Origin: Providencia rettgeri
GTDB lineage: Bacteria > Pseudomonadota > Gammaproteobacteria > Enterobacterales > Enterobacteriaceae
Length of the DNA: 64,000 bases
Direction of reading: 5' to 3'
NCBI RefSeq assembly: GCF_013702265.1
Contig: NZ_CP059348.1
Location: forward strand, 2,108,001-2,172,000
Shown: piece after piece, positions 18,368 through 27,915 of the stretch
How the letters are laid out: every line of letters begins with the position of its first letter
Numbering within the stretch: position 1 is the first letter of the stretch
Program-made: the position numbers and the translations under genes
The notes under the pieces: model-generated
Database searches by the model: none
What the model saw: the letters and a program-made list of their open reading frames with translations, nothing else
What the model was told of the DNA's origin: nothing

Positions 18368-19462
18368 TTAGAACTGGTACACTAAACCCAGACCTAAGAC
18401 ATTATCAGTATTGATGTTGTGATCACGAGTGAACTCATTTTTATTCAATAAGTTAATTTTGTAATCAACGACGGCGGACATGTTGTTGTTGAACTCATAA
18501 GCTGCGCCAACAGCCAGGTATTTTACTAAATCTTTGCTGCCATATTCGCCAAGATCTTTCCCTTTAGATTGGTTATAACCAATTGAAGGGGTTAAACCGA
18601 AATCTAAGGTATAAGTCGCAACAACTTCTAAGTTTTCTGTTTTATTAGCAACGGCTTCGGCATCATCTTCTCCGTAGCGAGTTGCATTCAGTGCTTGACC
18701 ATACATAGCTGCGATGTAAAGGTCTTCCCACTCAAATTTACCCCCGACGTTCCACACTTGCGCGCGTTCGCCTTTTGCTCCAATAGCACCATCACGCTGG
18801 CTTGGTGTGCGACTTGAGTTTGCATAGCTTCCCCCTAAGGTGACGCCGTAACCTAATTCATAAGCGGTTGATAAACCATAACCATCACCGTTATTTTTTA
18901 GTGCATCTTCACCAGAGGATTTATTCTGATCGCCATTTTTGCCTTGGTATTGCAAGGCAAAGCTTAAGCCATCAACATAGCCGAACATGTTATTGTTACG
19001 ATAAGTCAACAAGTTACGGTTGCGTCCCATCATGAAATTATCTTCTTGATCCATGGTATCCGCGCCCCAAAGTGGGAGAACGTCAGTCCATGCATTGACA
19101 TCGTAGTTCACACCATAATTGCGACCGTAATCCAAAGAACCAAAATCAGCGAATTTTAAACCGGCATAAGCTAAACGGTTTTGATTTTCATGGTCACTTT
19201 CTGATTTGTTGGTTGGAGTTTCCCATTCAAAACGGCCATAACCTGTGAGTTGGTCGTTGATTTGAGTATCACCACGGAATCCTAAACGAACGCGTGAATC
19301 ATCACCATCTTCACCACTTTTTGAGTCGGCGATATAGTGGCGAACATCAACTTGTCCATAGACATCAAACTTGTTGCCGTCTTTGTTATAAACTTCTGCC
19401 GCGTTAGCTACGCCTGCGACTGCCAGAGTTGTGATAAGTGTTGCTAATTTACTGTATTTCAT
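18368..19462 (-). CDS. General porin (OmpC/OmpF/PhoE family)
   Basis: A 364-residue outer-membrane protein. A signal peptide with cleavage after AGVANA (residue 21) leads into [18 protein letters not shown], the typical start of enterobacterial trimeric porins. The chain ends in Tyr-Gln-Phe, the C-terminal Phe needed for BAM assembly. A loop-3-like segment around [16 protein letters not shown] should constrict the pore. ATG 19462 follows AAAGGG; the longer frame to 19537 has no signal logic. It allows passive diffusion of small hydrophilic solutes, including antibiotics. The exact OmpC/OmpF name cannot be fixed without a search. Confidence 0.94.
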   Translation of the reverse strand: MKYSKLATLITTLAVAGVANAAEVYNKDGNKFDVYGQVDVRHYIADSKSGEDGDDSRVRLGFRGDTQINDQLTGYGRFEWETPTNKSESDHENQNRLAYAGLKFADFGSLDYGRNYGVNYDVNAWTDVLPLWGADTMDQEDNFMMGRNRNLLTYRNNNMFGYVDGLSFALQYQGKNGDQNKSSGEDALKNNGDGYGLSTAYELGYGVTLGGSYANSSRTPSQRDGAIGAKGERAQVWNVGGKFEWEDLYIAAMYGQALNATRYGEDDAEAVANKTENLEVVATYTLDFGLTPSIGYNQSKGKDLGEYGSKDLVKYLAVGAAYEFNNNMSAVVDYKINLLNKNEFTRDHNINTDNVLGLGLVYQF

Positions 19463-19569
19463 ATAAAAACCCTTTAAACCACGTATAAAACAGTTGATTT
19501 TGTGTATGCATAGGAAATAAACCGCGCTTATTATCAACGGAAGGTATCAATTCAGGCAATATATAATTA

Positions 19570-19582
19570 AATGAGAATCATT
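19570..19582. promoter_or_regulatory. Possible Fur-box-like palindrome upstream of porin
   Basis: AATGAGAATCATT is a 5-3-5 palindrome resembling part of a Fur box. It lies about 110 bp upstream of the porin start in a roughly 290-bp intergenic region where I see no other gene. Weak evidence. Confidence 0.3.
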
Positions 19583-19754
19583 CAATAAGTCGATTCTACT
19601 GAACTAAATATAACTACTCGCAAATTATTTCGTAAAACCGCTATTTGGGGAGTGCGGATGGAGGAAGGGGATTTCAGGATTATCGTATAGTGAACTGGAA
19701 CGGCAACATTTAGAATGTGATGCATACCAGATGGTCATAGAAGGATAATAATTG

Positions 19755-20504
19755 ATGCCATGGACGTTTTCTCATCCTGCTGTTGTTTTTCCTATTAAGC
19801 ATTCTTTCTTGGGAAAATGGCTAAGTTTACCTGCGATGATCCTTGGGAGTTTGAGCCCAGATTTATTATATTCGTTTGGATTGTATCGATTAGCTTCAGA
19901 AGCTCATCATATTGTGGGATGGCTATCTATTGGGTTACCTCTTTGCTTTATTATTTATGTCATTATTCTGAAGCTGGCTTCGCCATTATCAACCGTTATA
20001 CCTTTTGTGATTAAAAAAACACAGGCCTGGTCTATCCTCAGTATTTGTATTCTCGCTATATCTTTCTTTATTGGCGCATTAACGCACATTGTTTGGGACT
20101 CTTTTACTCATGATACGGGCACGATGGTGCGGTCATGGTCATTTTTGCAATTCAATTTATCCATGACTGATAAACAAGAAATTGCTATCTATAAAGTTTT
20201 ACAACATTCAGGTTCATTACTAGGTTTGCTCTATTTAAGTTATCAATATTGGCGATATTATCGAAAGCAGACAAAAGTACAGCAAAACATTGATAACCAA
20301 AAACTCAAAAAGATAATAGGGATTGGGACTGCTTCCTTACTATTCGCACTGCCGATTGCCTATTACCTCACACCCAAATTACCCAATTTTCACTTTAACC
20401 GCTTCGTTTATTTAGAACTTACCATGACGGTGCCATTTTTCTTTGGTGGTTTAGTTATTTATGGGATATGGGTAAATTTCCATCAGTACGGTAAACAGTC
20501 TTAA
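19755..20504 (+). CDS. DUF4184 integral membrane protein
   Basis: 249 residues with about six hydrophobic segments. The N-terminal PWTFSHPAVVFPI and the GSLSPDLLY motif are the signature of DUF4184, a family of unknown function distantly like membrane-bound metal-dependent hydrolases. Candidate metal residues are the early His7, the Asp in SPDLLY, the His pair in EAHHIVGW, and the HIVWDSFTHD segment. ATG 19755 is preferred to TTG 19752, with AAGGA about ten bases upstream. It stands alone; the function is not known. Confidence 0.82.
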   Translation: MPWTFSHPAVVFPIKHSFLGKWLSLPAMILGSLSPDLLYSFGLYRLASEAHHIVGWLSIGLPLCFIIYVIILKLASPLSTVIPFVIKKTQAWSILSICILAISFFIGALTHIVWDSFTHDTGTMVRSWSFLQFNLSMTDKQEIAIYKVLQHSGSLLGLLYLSYQYWRYYRKQTKVQQNIDNQKLKKIIGIGTASLLFALPIAYYLTPKLPNFHFNRFVYLELTMTVPFFFGGLVIYGIWVNFHQYGKQS

Positions 20505-20594
20505 ATATCACCATTAATTCACACTTATCTGAAATTAATTATTGATTTGTTCCATAATAGAAGCCAATGAAAACTCAACTAAAGGAATACAAGG

Positions 20595-21293
20595 GTGAAG
20601 ATTAAAAATATCATATTTACGGTTTTTTTAGTGATTGGGATCCTATTTCTGCTTGGTACCGCATTCTCGCTCTATTCCAGCATGAATATGACAAAAAATG
20701 GGGTAGAAACAACAGGGATTGTGACTGATCTGGATGTCAGTGTTTCAGAGGATAAATCAAAAAGCTATTTCCCGATTATTGAATTTACGACGCAAGATAA
20801 TCAAAAAATTGAATTTCGCTCTTCCATGGGTAGCAGTAGCTATCGTGGCAGCATAGGGCAATCTATTGATGTGTTGTATGATCCAACTAACCCCCATGAT
20901 GCGGTGATTAATTCTTTCTTTGGAATTTACGCGTTAAGTATTTTTTGTGGTATTTTCGGCGTTGTATTTACATTAATTGGCGGTGTTCCGTTTGCTTTTG
21001 GTATGGTAGGTAAAAAGAAAAATACGCGCTTATTACGTGAAGGTACACCAATCCAAGTAAAAATTACTGGGGTTGAAGAAAATACGATGATCCAGATAAA
21101 CAAGCAGTCGCCATACCAAATTTTGGCGGATGTGCATGATAAAAGCACGAATACAATCAAGCGTTATAAGAGTGAAAATATTTATTTTGACCCATCGCCA
21201 TATATTGATAGAGAAACAGTCACAATTTACCTCGATAAGAATAATGCCAATAAATATTATATGGATATAAGCTTCCTACCAAAAATGAAATAG
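20595..21293 (+). CDS. DUF3592 membrane protein
   Basis: 232 residues. A hydrophobic segment at about 7-29 is followed by an extracytoplasmic-looking beta domain (about 35-100), a second hydrophobic hairpin (about 106-140) and another soluble domain. The TGIVTDLDV...YFPIIEFTTQDN and GQSIDVLYDPTNPHDAVI stretches are typical of DUF3592. The start is GTG 20595 with AAAGGA eight to ten bases upstream. No function is known. It ends at a strong terminator and shows no operon partner. Confidence 0.8.
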   Translation: MKIKNIIFTVFLVIGILFLLGTAFSLYSSMNMTKNGVETTGIVTDLDVSVSEDKSKSYFPIIEFTTQDNQKIEFRSSMGSSSYRGSIGQSIDVLYDPTNPHDAVINSFFGIYALSIFCGIFGVVFTLIGGVPFAFGMVGKKKNTRLLREGTPIQVKITGVEENTMIQINKQSPYQILADVHDKSTNTIKRYKSENIYFDPSPYIDRETVTIYLDKNNANKYYMDISFLPKMK

Positions 21294-21303
21294 TGAAGGT
21301 TAG

Positions 21304-21338
21304 CCGCCTCGATGAATTTAGGTTCGAGGCGGTTATTT
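21304..21338 (+). terminator. Intrinsic terminator after the DUF3592 gene
   Basis: CCGCCTCGA and TCGAGGCGG form a 9-bp stem, followed by TTATTTTT. The convergent MFS gene ends just beyond. Confidence 0.85.
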
Positions 21339-21343
21339 TTACA

Positions 21344-22534
21344 CTAAGATTTAGCCAATTCGGGTGTTTCACTCATACTACGACGAAGCAATAGCATCAC
21401 GGAAAAAATAGCCACGCCAACAATAAATCCAATCATATTGGTCACTTGCCAGCCGACAAAATAAAAGGCGACTCCCGCTAATAAGCTGCCAATAGCACCA
21501 AAACCAAAAATAAGAAAATCGGTCATTCCCTGTATTTTACCTCGTTCATGATCGCGGTATGTTCGCGGTAATAAGTGTGTGGTGCCAATTAAAATACAGT
21601 TCCAGGCAAGTCCTACTAGTGTCATTGATATTAAAAAGTGCGTATAACTGGCCCCCGTTAAATTTAATAAATTCGCCACCATCAGGCAGGCTATTCCCAA
21701 CCACAAGAAAGGTTTTACGCCAAAGCGACTGATCAAATGTCCTGTAAAAAAGGAAGGGGCAAACATACCTAAAATATGGCATTGGAAAACAAAGGCGATG
21801 GAAGTGAATGTAAAGTCTTGAGCTTTCATTGCCAATGGAAATGCGCCGACCATGTAAACGACCAAGGCATAACTTATTGCGCTAACGAAAGCGATTAAAA
21901 TAAGTAATGGTTGAGAGTAGAGTTTTGAATATGAACGCGCTTGTGGAACATCTGCAGAAAATGTCGTTTTACGCTGAGTTGTTAACGGGATCATTAATAA
22001 AAGTATAAATGCCAAAATATAAATGATCGTCAGTGCCGCGAAGGTGCCCATAAATGGATATTGGGCAATAAGTGTGCGTGTTGACATCGCTAATGTAGGC
22101 CCTACTAATACCGCGACAATACCACCACTCATGACTAATCCGATGGCTTTTGCACGCAGAGCAATTGGTGCTTCTTCTAAAGCGGCGAAGCGATATTGTT
22201 GAGCTGTACCAATCGCGATACCTGTAAAAAAAGTTCCCAGAGAAAATAGCCAAAAACTTTGAGTGTAAATACCTGAAATAGCGAAAATTGCGCCCATTAA
22301 TCCACCAATATTTCCCAACATAAAGCCAGCTCGACGGCCAAATCGCATCATGAAATGCGCCATGGGAATGGAGGCTAAAATCAAGCCAATATATTGTGAC
22401 AATAGAGGGATGGTTGCATAGGCTGGGTCATCCGCTAATTGCGAACCAATCAGCACAGCAACAGAAAGAACGAGGGCATTACCCGTTGTAAATAATGCGA
22501 GAGCGGCGGCGAGCCAAAAAACTGAGCGAGGCAT
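21344..22534 (-). CDS. MFS transporter, probably MerR-regulated
   Basis: 396 residues with about twelve membrane segments; the GRRAGFMLGNIGGLMGA motif after the second segment is the MFS loop 2-3 signature. ATG 22534 is preferred over ATG 22540 because AAGGA is six bases before it and touches the other. The upstream spacer holds a MerR-type promoter (22595-22625) overlapping the end of merR, so the neighbour regulator very likely activates this gene. Probably an efflux pump for a small compound; substrate unknown. Confidence 0.86.
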   Translation of the reverse strand: MPRSVFWLAAALALFTTGNALVLSVAVLIGSQLADDPAYATIPLLSQYIGLILASIPMAHFMMRFGRRAGFMLGNIGGLMGAIFAISGIYTQSFWLFSLGTFFTGIAIGTAQQYRFAALEEAPIALRAKAIGLVMSGGIVAVLVGPTLAMSTRTLIAQYPFMGTFAALTIIYILAFILLLMIPLTTQRKTTFSADVPQARSYSKLYSQPLLILIAFVSAISYALVVYMVGAFPLAMKAQDFTFTSIAFVFQCHILGMFAPSFFTGHLISRFGVKPFLWLGIACLMVANLLNLTGASYTHFLISMTLVGLAWNCILIGTTHLLPRTYRDHERGKIQGMTDFLIFGFGAIGSLLAGVAFYFVGWQVTNMIGFIVGVAIFSVMLLLRRSMSETPELAKS

Positions 22535-22594
22535 AATCATTCCTTATTGTTCATAAAAATCAACAATAGTAGAGGGAGAAAACGAATATGCCGG

Positions 22595-22625
22595 ATGATA
22601 CAACTTCAAGTTAACTTTAAGTCAA
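22595..22625 (-). promoter_or_regulatory. MerR-type promoter with 19-bp spacer
   Basis: Read on the minus strand: -35 TTGACT (22625-22620), a 19-bp spacer, -10 TATCAT (22600-22595). The spacer region carries a 20-bp near-perfect palindrome (22603-22622) with half site ACTTNAAGTT. Overlong spacers with a dyad are the hallmark of promoters activated by MerR proteins through DNA distortion. It drives the MFS gene and overlaps the merR stop codon. Confidence 0.82.
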
Positions 22626-23044
22626 GCGAGGTTTTTGGCCAATTTTGCGATATTTTGTTTTAAGCTGGTAGAGAGAATTTTTTGGAACTTAGGGCACTGT
22701 AAATGGTTATCTGCTGAGCACTGTTCGATATGCTGTAACCCTTGTTTAAGCTTTTGGAGTTCTTGGATTTTCTGATCAATTTCATCTATTTTTTCTCGCA
22801 AAATAGGGCGTTCAATTCCATTTTCTGGCAGGCGATTTAGCATGTTTGCTATTTCATCCAGTGAAAATTGAGCCTGTTTAGCCAGAATAATAAGGGAAAG
22901 ATGAGTAAGAACTTCAGGGGCATACAACCGAGTTAAACCTTTTCGGCCAATCGGTTGAATCAAACCTTTGCTTTCATAGAAGCGAATAGTTGCAGAGGTA
23001 AGGCCGGTTAATTCAGCAACGCGAGTAATAGTGAGCGTTTTCAT
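22622..23044 (-). CDS. MerR-family regulator
   Basis: 140 residues. N-terminal winged helix with LTITRVAELTGLTSATIRFYESKGLI, followed by a dimerisation helix (about 80-115) and a C-terminal tail with two cysteines separated by seven residues (CSADNHLQC). These might sense a metal or electrophile, but the SoxR iron-sulfur spacing is absent. ATG 23044 is preferred; the frame to 23134 adds 30 non-family residues. The target is almost certainly the MFS gene just downstream, through the 19-bp-spacer promoter. Confidence 0.9.
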   Translation of the reverse strand: MKTLTITRVAELTGLTSATIRFYESKGLIQPIGRKGLTRLYAPEVLTHLSLIILAKQAQFSLDEIANMLNRLPENGIERPILREKIDEIDQKIQELQKLKQGLQHIEQCSADNHLQCPKFQKILSTSLKQNIAKLAKNLA

Positions 23045-23256
23045 GATGATTGACCTTGAAATGAGTATCCTATAGCTAATGGAGATAAATTCGGACTTGG
23101 AATTACTTTGATAAATGTACACCAAAATAGTCAATGACGAGACAGATGATTGCGTTGTCTGTGCTTCTTCCTTTAAAAATATCGATTCAGTGGTTATTAT
23201 CGTTTCATAAAAATGAATTATTATTAAATAATAATACTGATTATCAGGATGATTAA

Positions 23257-24144
23257 ATGCCGAAAAGACCGCTCACCTTTGATTCTGACGCTTTACGTTC
23301 CTTTGTTACAGGGATTGAATTAGGCAGCTTTGCATTAGCGGCTGCGCGGTTAGGGCGTTCTACATCTTCCATTAGCGCTCAATTGAAAAAACTTGAACAA
23401 CAAGCTGGCACTGATTTAGTTCAAAAATCAGGTCGAAATTTAGTGCTAACACCGCGCGGGGAAATCATGTTTAGCTATGCACGCCGGTTGTTAGAGTTAA
23501 ATGATGAAGCGAGTTCTGCTTTAGCTGCATGTGGCCTTCAAGGGGAAGTGCGGGTCGGTTTTCAAGAGGATTTTGGTGAAGTACTTTTGCCGCCGGTGCT
23601 GAGCCAATTTTCTCGCGCGCATCCTGATGTGCAAATATCAGCAACAGTCACGCAAAACCCACCGCTTATTCGGTCAATATTAGAGAATAAACTGGATCTC
23701 GTGCTTTGTTGGCATGGTAATGATGAAACGGCATTTTGTGAGTCTTTAGGTCAATTATCCCTACGTTGGATTGGCTCCCCGAAGTTCGATCTTTCATATT
23801 ATCTGAACAATAATATACCGTTACCGCTATTGGTCTTTGATGCGCCATGCCTTATGCGCATGAAAGCCATTATGGCTTTAGATAAAGCAGGTATTCCATG
23901 GAGAATTGCCTTCACTAGCGGAAGTTTAAGTGGAATATGGGCGGCTGCCGCGGCGGGTTTAGGTATTACATTAAGAACTGAAATTGGCGTACCTTCATCG
24001 TTACAACTCTATGATTTATTTGAGTTACCAGACGTTGGGTATATGGGCGTTAACTTGCATCGAGCTGAAGAAAAAATGTCTGAAGCGGTAGCATCGCTGT
24101 ATCACACGATTACCGAATTTGTTGCGGATAAAATCATCGCGTGA
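23257..24144 (+). CDS. LysR-family regulator
   Basis: 295 residues. N-terminal helix-turn-helix at about 12-70 (FVTGIELGSFALAAARLGRSTSSISAQLKKLEQ) and a C-terminal periplasmic-binding-like effector domain beginning at about residue 92 (LQGEVRVGFQEDFGE). The gene is divergent from merR across about 210 bp and convergent to an ABM monooxygenase gene. LysR proteins usually control a divergent neighbour, and none is obvious here except merR. Target and ligand unknown. Confidence 0.9.
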   Translation: MPKRPLTFDSDALRSFVTGIELGSFALAAARLGRSTSSISAQLKKLEQQAGTDLVQKSGRNLVLTPRGEIMFSYARRLLELNDEASSALAACGLQGEVRVGFQEDFGEVLLPPVLSQFSRAHPDVQISATVTQNPPLIRSILENKLDLVLCWHGNDETAFCESLGQLSLRWIGSPKFDLSYYLNNNIPLPLLVFDAPCLMRMKAIMALDKAGIPWRIAFTSGSLSGIWAAAAAGLGITLRTEIGVPSSLQLYDLFELPDVGYMGVNLHRAEEKMSEAVASLYHTITEFVADKIIA

Positions 24145-24216
24145 TGAAGATTGGCTTCTGTATGAAGATAGTTTTTATATAAAGACAGATTTCCATCACG
24201 CGAAAGGATTGGCACA

Positions 24217-24519
24217 TTAAATTTGTATAAAACTGAATTCACCACCACGAATAAATTGCACATTGAATAAGCCATTTTCAATGCATGCTTTCATTAACGG
24301 AACATATTTTTTGACATGTTCTTGTGCTAAATGAATATCCAGAACGTCTTGGTTTTCCCAGCGCTCAATCGTGATAAATGTTTCTCCATCAATAAAGGAT
24401 TCATATTGAAGGCAGCCAGTTTCTTTATGTGAATATTCATACTGTAAAATGTCTGCAATACGCCTAAGTTCATCTTTTTTATCAGCTAAAATAGTCGCTT
24501 TTACGATAGCGGTAATCAT
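24217..24519 (-). CDS. ABM-fold monooxygenase (YgiN-like)
   Basis: A 100-residue single-domain protein of the dimeric alpha+beta barrel (ABM) superfamily. The pattern ATILADKKDELRRI, ETGCLQYESFIDGETFITIERWENQDVLDIHL, then a conserved late helix, matches putative quinol monooxygenases such as YgiN. They oxidise quinols or aromatic metabolites without cofactors. The gene stands alone, convergent to a LysR gene. The exact substrate cannot be inferred. Confidence 0.85.
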   Translation of the reverse strand: MITAIVKATILADKKDELRRIADILQYEYSHKETGCLQYESFIDGETFITIERWENQDVLDIHLAQEHVKKYVPLMKACIENGLFNVQFIRGGEFSFIQI

Positions 24520-24739
24520 ATCTAAACCTTAATTATTTTGTTTATCTTGGGATAGACGACAATATAAATAATCAAGCTCATTTTAAAAATCAGATAATTT
24601 TTGATACAGGATCCTGAATATCAGGATGATTGATAGAGCAAAAGTTAGAGATCTCAGAAAGATGACAATACTGAAAATAGCTGCTAAATTATCTATTCAT
24701 TCATCTATTCATTTATTTATTCATTAAGCGGCTAATACC

Positions 24740-26053
24740 ATGACCAATCGCTCTGAGATGATACGTCAGTTACTCCGTAACGGACCAACAACAGCAAGGC
24801 AAATAACTGATATAATGAATATTAGTCAGCCAACTTTGTCTCGAGCGCTAAAAGTATTAGGTGACGATATTGTCCGAATTGGTGCTGCATCCTCTATTCA
24901 ATATGCATTGCGTGATACGTTTCGAGGGTTTAATTCTGCTCCTATTTATCGCATCACAGAAGAAGGAACATTACGACCTCTAGGTCAGTTGATTCCTGTT
25001 TATCCAGATGGATTTGTTATGGAGCAGGTTGATGGAGTATGCCTTTATAGTGATGGCTTACCATGGTGGCTATTTGATATGCGCCCACAAGGATACCTTG
25101 GTCGAGCTTATGCATCCGCCTATTCAACGCAACTTGGAATATCGCCAAACCCAGATCGCTGGTCAGACTCCGATATTATAAGAGCCTTGCTCGCTCATGG
25201 GCATGATGCAGTAGGAAACTTATTAATTGGGGAACAGGCAAGAAACCAATTTCTGGAAATGCAGGCACCAACTCCTGTTGATCGAGCCGCGGTGTATCCA
25301 ACATTAGCGCGAGCGGTTAGCTCGGGTGAGGCTCCTGGTTCATCCGCAGGCGGTGAGCAACCAAAATTTTGTACTTACACTGAACGAGGTCATGTCATCG
25401 TAAAATTTACGGCTCTCGATGATAACCCTGTAAGTGAACGTTGGCGTGATCTGCTACAAGCTGAGCATCTAGCATTAAAAGTGCTGGGAGTAGAAACAGA
25501 GGTGTTTGATTTTGAAGGTCAACGCTTCCTTGAAATTCCTCGATTCGATCGCATTGGTTTACTCGGCCGTCGAGGGCTTTTTTCTTTACAAGCTCTGGAT
25601 GCAGAATTTGTAGGGCGGGCAAGGGAGCCTTGGCCTGTGTTGGTTAATGAATTAGTTAAGCAAAAACATGTACATCCCGATGCTATCACCAGTACAGCAC
25701 GGCTTTGGGCATTTGGTATGCTTATCGGTAATACCGATATGCATCATGGTAATCTATCGTTTATTAGTAGCCATGGCCGTCCATACCATCTTGCACCAGC
25801 TTACGATATCCTACCTATGGGGTTTGCGCCTAAGTCGGGTGGTGAAATCGTCAATACTCTTAGGTCAGTAACACTACTTGAGGGGATCAGTAGAAAAACT
25901 TGGCGGGAAGCGTTGGAATTAGCTGAGACGTTTTTTACTTTAGCCAATGATTGCGACTGTTTTTCTGAAAACTTTGCTTTATGCTTACAAACGTTACGCG
26001 TTCACATCGATGAGGCCAGTTCGCGGATATCAAGACTTGCTGATGAGCTATGA
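24740..26053 (+). CDS. yjjJ: HipA-family kinase with N-terminal winged helix, YjjJ type
   Basis: 437 residues. The first about 60 form a winged helix-turn-helix (ARQITDIMNISQPTLSRALKVLG). The rest is a HipA-type serine/threonine kinase: nucleotide loop SSAGGEQPKF near 201-210, catalytic GNTDMHHGN at 330-338 (Asp333), metal-binding Asp356 in LAPAYDILP. HipA toxins phosphorylate tRNA synthetases (HipA acts on GltX) and are normally held by a separate HipB. Here the DNA-binding part is fused and no hipB gene is adjacent, as in E. coli YjjJ. The upstream DNA at about 24690-24725 repeats ATTCAT units, a possible self-operator. The kinase target is unknown. Confidence 0.9.
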   Translation: MTNRSEMIRQLLRNGPTTARQITDIMNISQPTLSRALKVLGDDIVRIGAASSIQYALRDTFRGFNSAPIYRITEEGTLRPLGQLIPVYPDGFVMEQVDGVCLYSDGLPWWLFDMRPQGYLGRAYASAYSTQLGISPNPDRWSDSDIIRALLAHGHDAVGNLLIGEQARNQFLEMQAPTPVDRAAVYPTLARAVSSGEAPGSSAGGEQPKFCTYTERGHVIVKFTALDDNPVSERWRDLLQAEHLALKVLGVETEVFDFEGQRFLEIPRFDRIGLLGRRGLFSLQALDAEFVGRAREPWPVLVNELVKQKHVHPDAITSTARLWAFGMLIGNTDMHHGNLSFISSHGRPYHLAPAYDILPMGFAPKSGGEIVNTLRSVTLLEGISRKTWREALELAETFFTLANDCDCFSENFALCLQTLRVHIDEASSRISRLADEL

Positions 26054-26101
26054 TGCTAAAACTTAGCCTAAGTATGGGTTATAAACATTTTCGGAGCGAT
26101 T

Positions 26102-26989
26102 ATGCGTTTTGATATGGTTGATTTACGGTTATTTGTAAATACCCACAAAGCTGGGAGTATTACAGCAGGGGCCAATTTATCTAATTTAAGTTTGCAATCA
26201 GCCAGTGAACGTATTCGAGGTATGGAAAATGAGCTTGGTGTTTTATTATTGACGCGCTCTTCGTCGGGGATAAAACTGACAAATGCAGGGTTGGCATTAT
26301 TAAATCATGCGAATCAGGTGCTATTGCAAATCGACCATATGCGCAGTGAATTGCGACAATACAGCCAAGGTCTACGAGGGTATATTGATTTATTATGCAA
26401 TTCTTCAGCACAAGCTGGTTTTCTTCCAAAAAAATTAGCGGACTATCTGCAAAAATACGCGAATATTAGCGTTGGGATCCGTGAAATGCCGAGTGAAAAA
26501 ATCATCAGTAGCCTCAATAATCAAATGGCAAACTTAGGGATTGTTGCAAATCCGTCGTCATTATATGACTTGGAATTTAAGTTCTTGTGTGATGACCACT
26601 TGGTTGTTTTCGCGCCATTATCTAAATCTAACGATTTAAATGATCAAAACATCTTTTCACTCAGCCAAATTGACCATCATGATTTTATTGGGCTTTCTCA
26701 AGGCAATGCTTTGCAGGATTATATTGACCATCATGCACAAAACTTGGGAACTACATTAAATTATCGTATGCGTTTAGCAACAATGGATGCGGTGATGCAA
26801 TTAGTGAGTGAAGGGCTTGGCTATGCCATTTTACCGAGACAAGTAATATCTCGGTTTATCGGAATATATCCAGGAAATATCATCCCTTTATCTGATGAAT
26901 GGGCAAAGCGCAAACTGTATATTTGCGCCCGAAGATTTGATGAATTACCGAGTTATATGGATGAGTTTGTTAAGTTTTTACTTGAATAA
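26102..26989 (+). CDS. LysR-family regulator
   Basis: 295 residues with an N-terminal helix-turn-helix (DLRLFVNTHKAGSITAGANLSNLSLQSASERIRGME) and a LysR substrate-binding domain. It lies 48 bp after yjjJ. Its last 12 bases overlap the convergent TSUP permease gene. LysR-TSUP pairs are common, and the regulator may control the permease or the ABM-ACT genes beyond it, but neither is divergent from it. Ligand unknown. Confidence 0.88.
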   Translation: MRFDMVDLRLFVNTHKAGSITAGANLSNLSLQSASERIRGMENELGVLLLTRSSSGIKLTNAGLALLNHANQVLLQIDHMRSELRQYSQGLRGYIDLLCNSSAQAGFLPKKLADYLQKYANISVGIREMPSEKIISSLNNQMANLGIVANPSSLYDLEFKFLCDDHLVVFAPLSKSNDLNDQNIFSLSQIDHHDFIGLSQGNALQDYIDHHAQNLGTTLNYRMRLATMDAVMQLVSEGLGYAILPRQVISRFIGIYPGNIIPLSDEWAKRKLYICARRFDELPSYMDEFVKFLLE

Positions 26990-27694
26990 CATATAAACGC
27001 CCAATGCGATTAATCCAAAGAAAAAACAGCGTCTAAATATTTTTTCACTAATCAAATTTCTACAATATTGACCTGCGTACATACCAATAATTGCTGGAAT
27101 AAGTGCAATTGAAGAGGTGTAATAATCTATAGTCTCACTACTATTTTCCCTTATTAATAAGATGGCTAACGCAATTGTTGACGTGGTAAACGCGAGACCT
27201 AATGTTTGTATTAATTCATTTTTATTAAGATTTAATGATTGTAAATAAGGAACGGCAGGGATAACAAAAACCCCCGTGGCTGCGGTAATAACCCCAGTGA
27301 TATAACCAATTAGTGGGGATAGCCATCGTTCATTTTTACTCGATATTGACGATTTAGGGAGGAACATGGCCACCAGTCCATAAATGATTAATATCAGACC
27401 CAGTGCAGGAAATACCCATTCTGATGCTGAGCTCAATTTTGGTAATGGGCTATAAACAGTGCCAATAAAAATAGCGATAATAAATAAGTAAAATCGTCGA
27501 GCTAAGTTTAAAAACTTACCACCAATCATAAGCTGCCATATATTGGTGACGAAAGATGGAATAATCAGAATACTTGCGGCAACAGCAGGTTCCATGACCG
27601 TTGTTAACAAACCCATAGATAGTGTTGGCAAGCCTAGTCCAATAACGCCTTTAACAAATCCCGCAAAAAAAAAGATCACTAAAATTAATGCCAT
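26978..27694 (-). CDS. TSUP (TauE/SafE) membrane permease
   Basis: 238 residues with about eight hydrophobic segments. The GFVKGVIGLGLPTLSMGLL start and the repeated GYITGVITAATGVFVIPAVPYLQ segment are the paired TSUP motifs. The family moves sulfur-containing organic anions or sulfite, usually outward. It is divergent from the ABM-ACT-ArsR genes across about 220 bp, so shared control is likely. Substrate not identified. Confidence 0.86.
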   Translation of the reverse strand: MALILVIFFFAGFVKGVIGLGLPTLSMGLLTTVMEPAVAASILIIPSFVTNIWQLMIGGKFLNLARRFYLFIIAIFIGTVYSPLPKLSSASEWVFPALGLILIIYGLVAMFLPKSSISSKNERWLSPLIGYITGVITAATGVFVIPAVPYLQSLNLNKNELIQTLGLAFTTSTIALAILLIRENSSETIDYYTSSIALIPAIIGMYAGQYCRNLISEKIFRRCFFFGLIALGVYMLFK

Positions 27695-27915
27695 ATAGGG
27701 TTCACTTTTGAATTGATGAGTATTGCTTAAAGGGTAATCAATTAAATAACAATAACCTATACGGATTATTTTTAGGGGAGCTAAGGAAAATACAGAGCAA
27801 GGCTTTCAGTAAATTATGGCTATTATTGCGCTCAATGTTTGTCATTTCGATGGTTATCGAAGTGATATTAATACGAGATTGATAACCTATTTAACGGTTA
27901 ACAAGGAGACATAAA

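Noticed and set aside
20199-20209. TTACAACATTC, a partial Ter core in the opposite orientation left of dif
   Set aside because: Matches the reverse Ter core but lacks the flanking TTAG part, and lies in the DUF4184 coding region. Too weak to call a left-side Ter.
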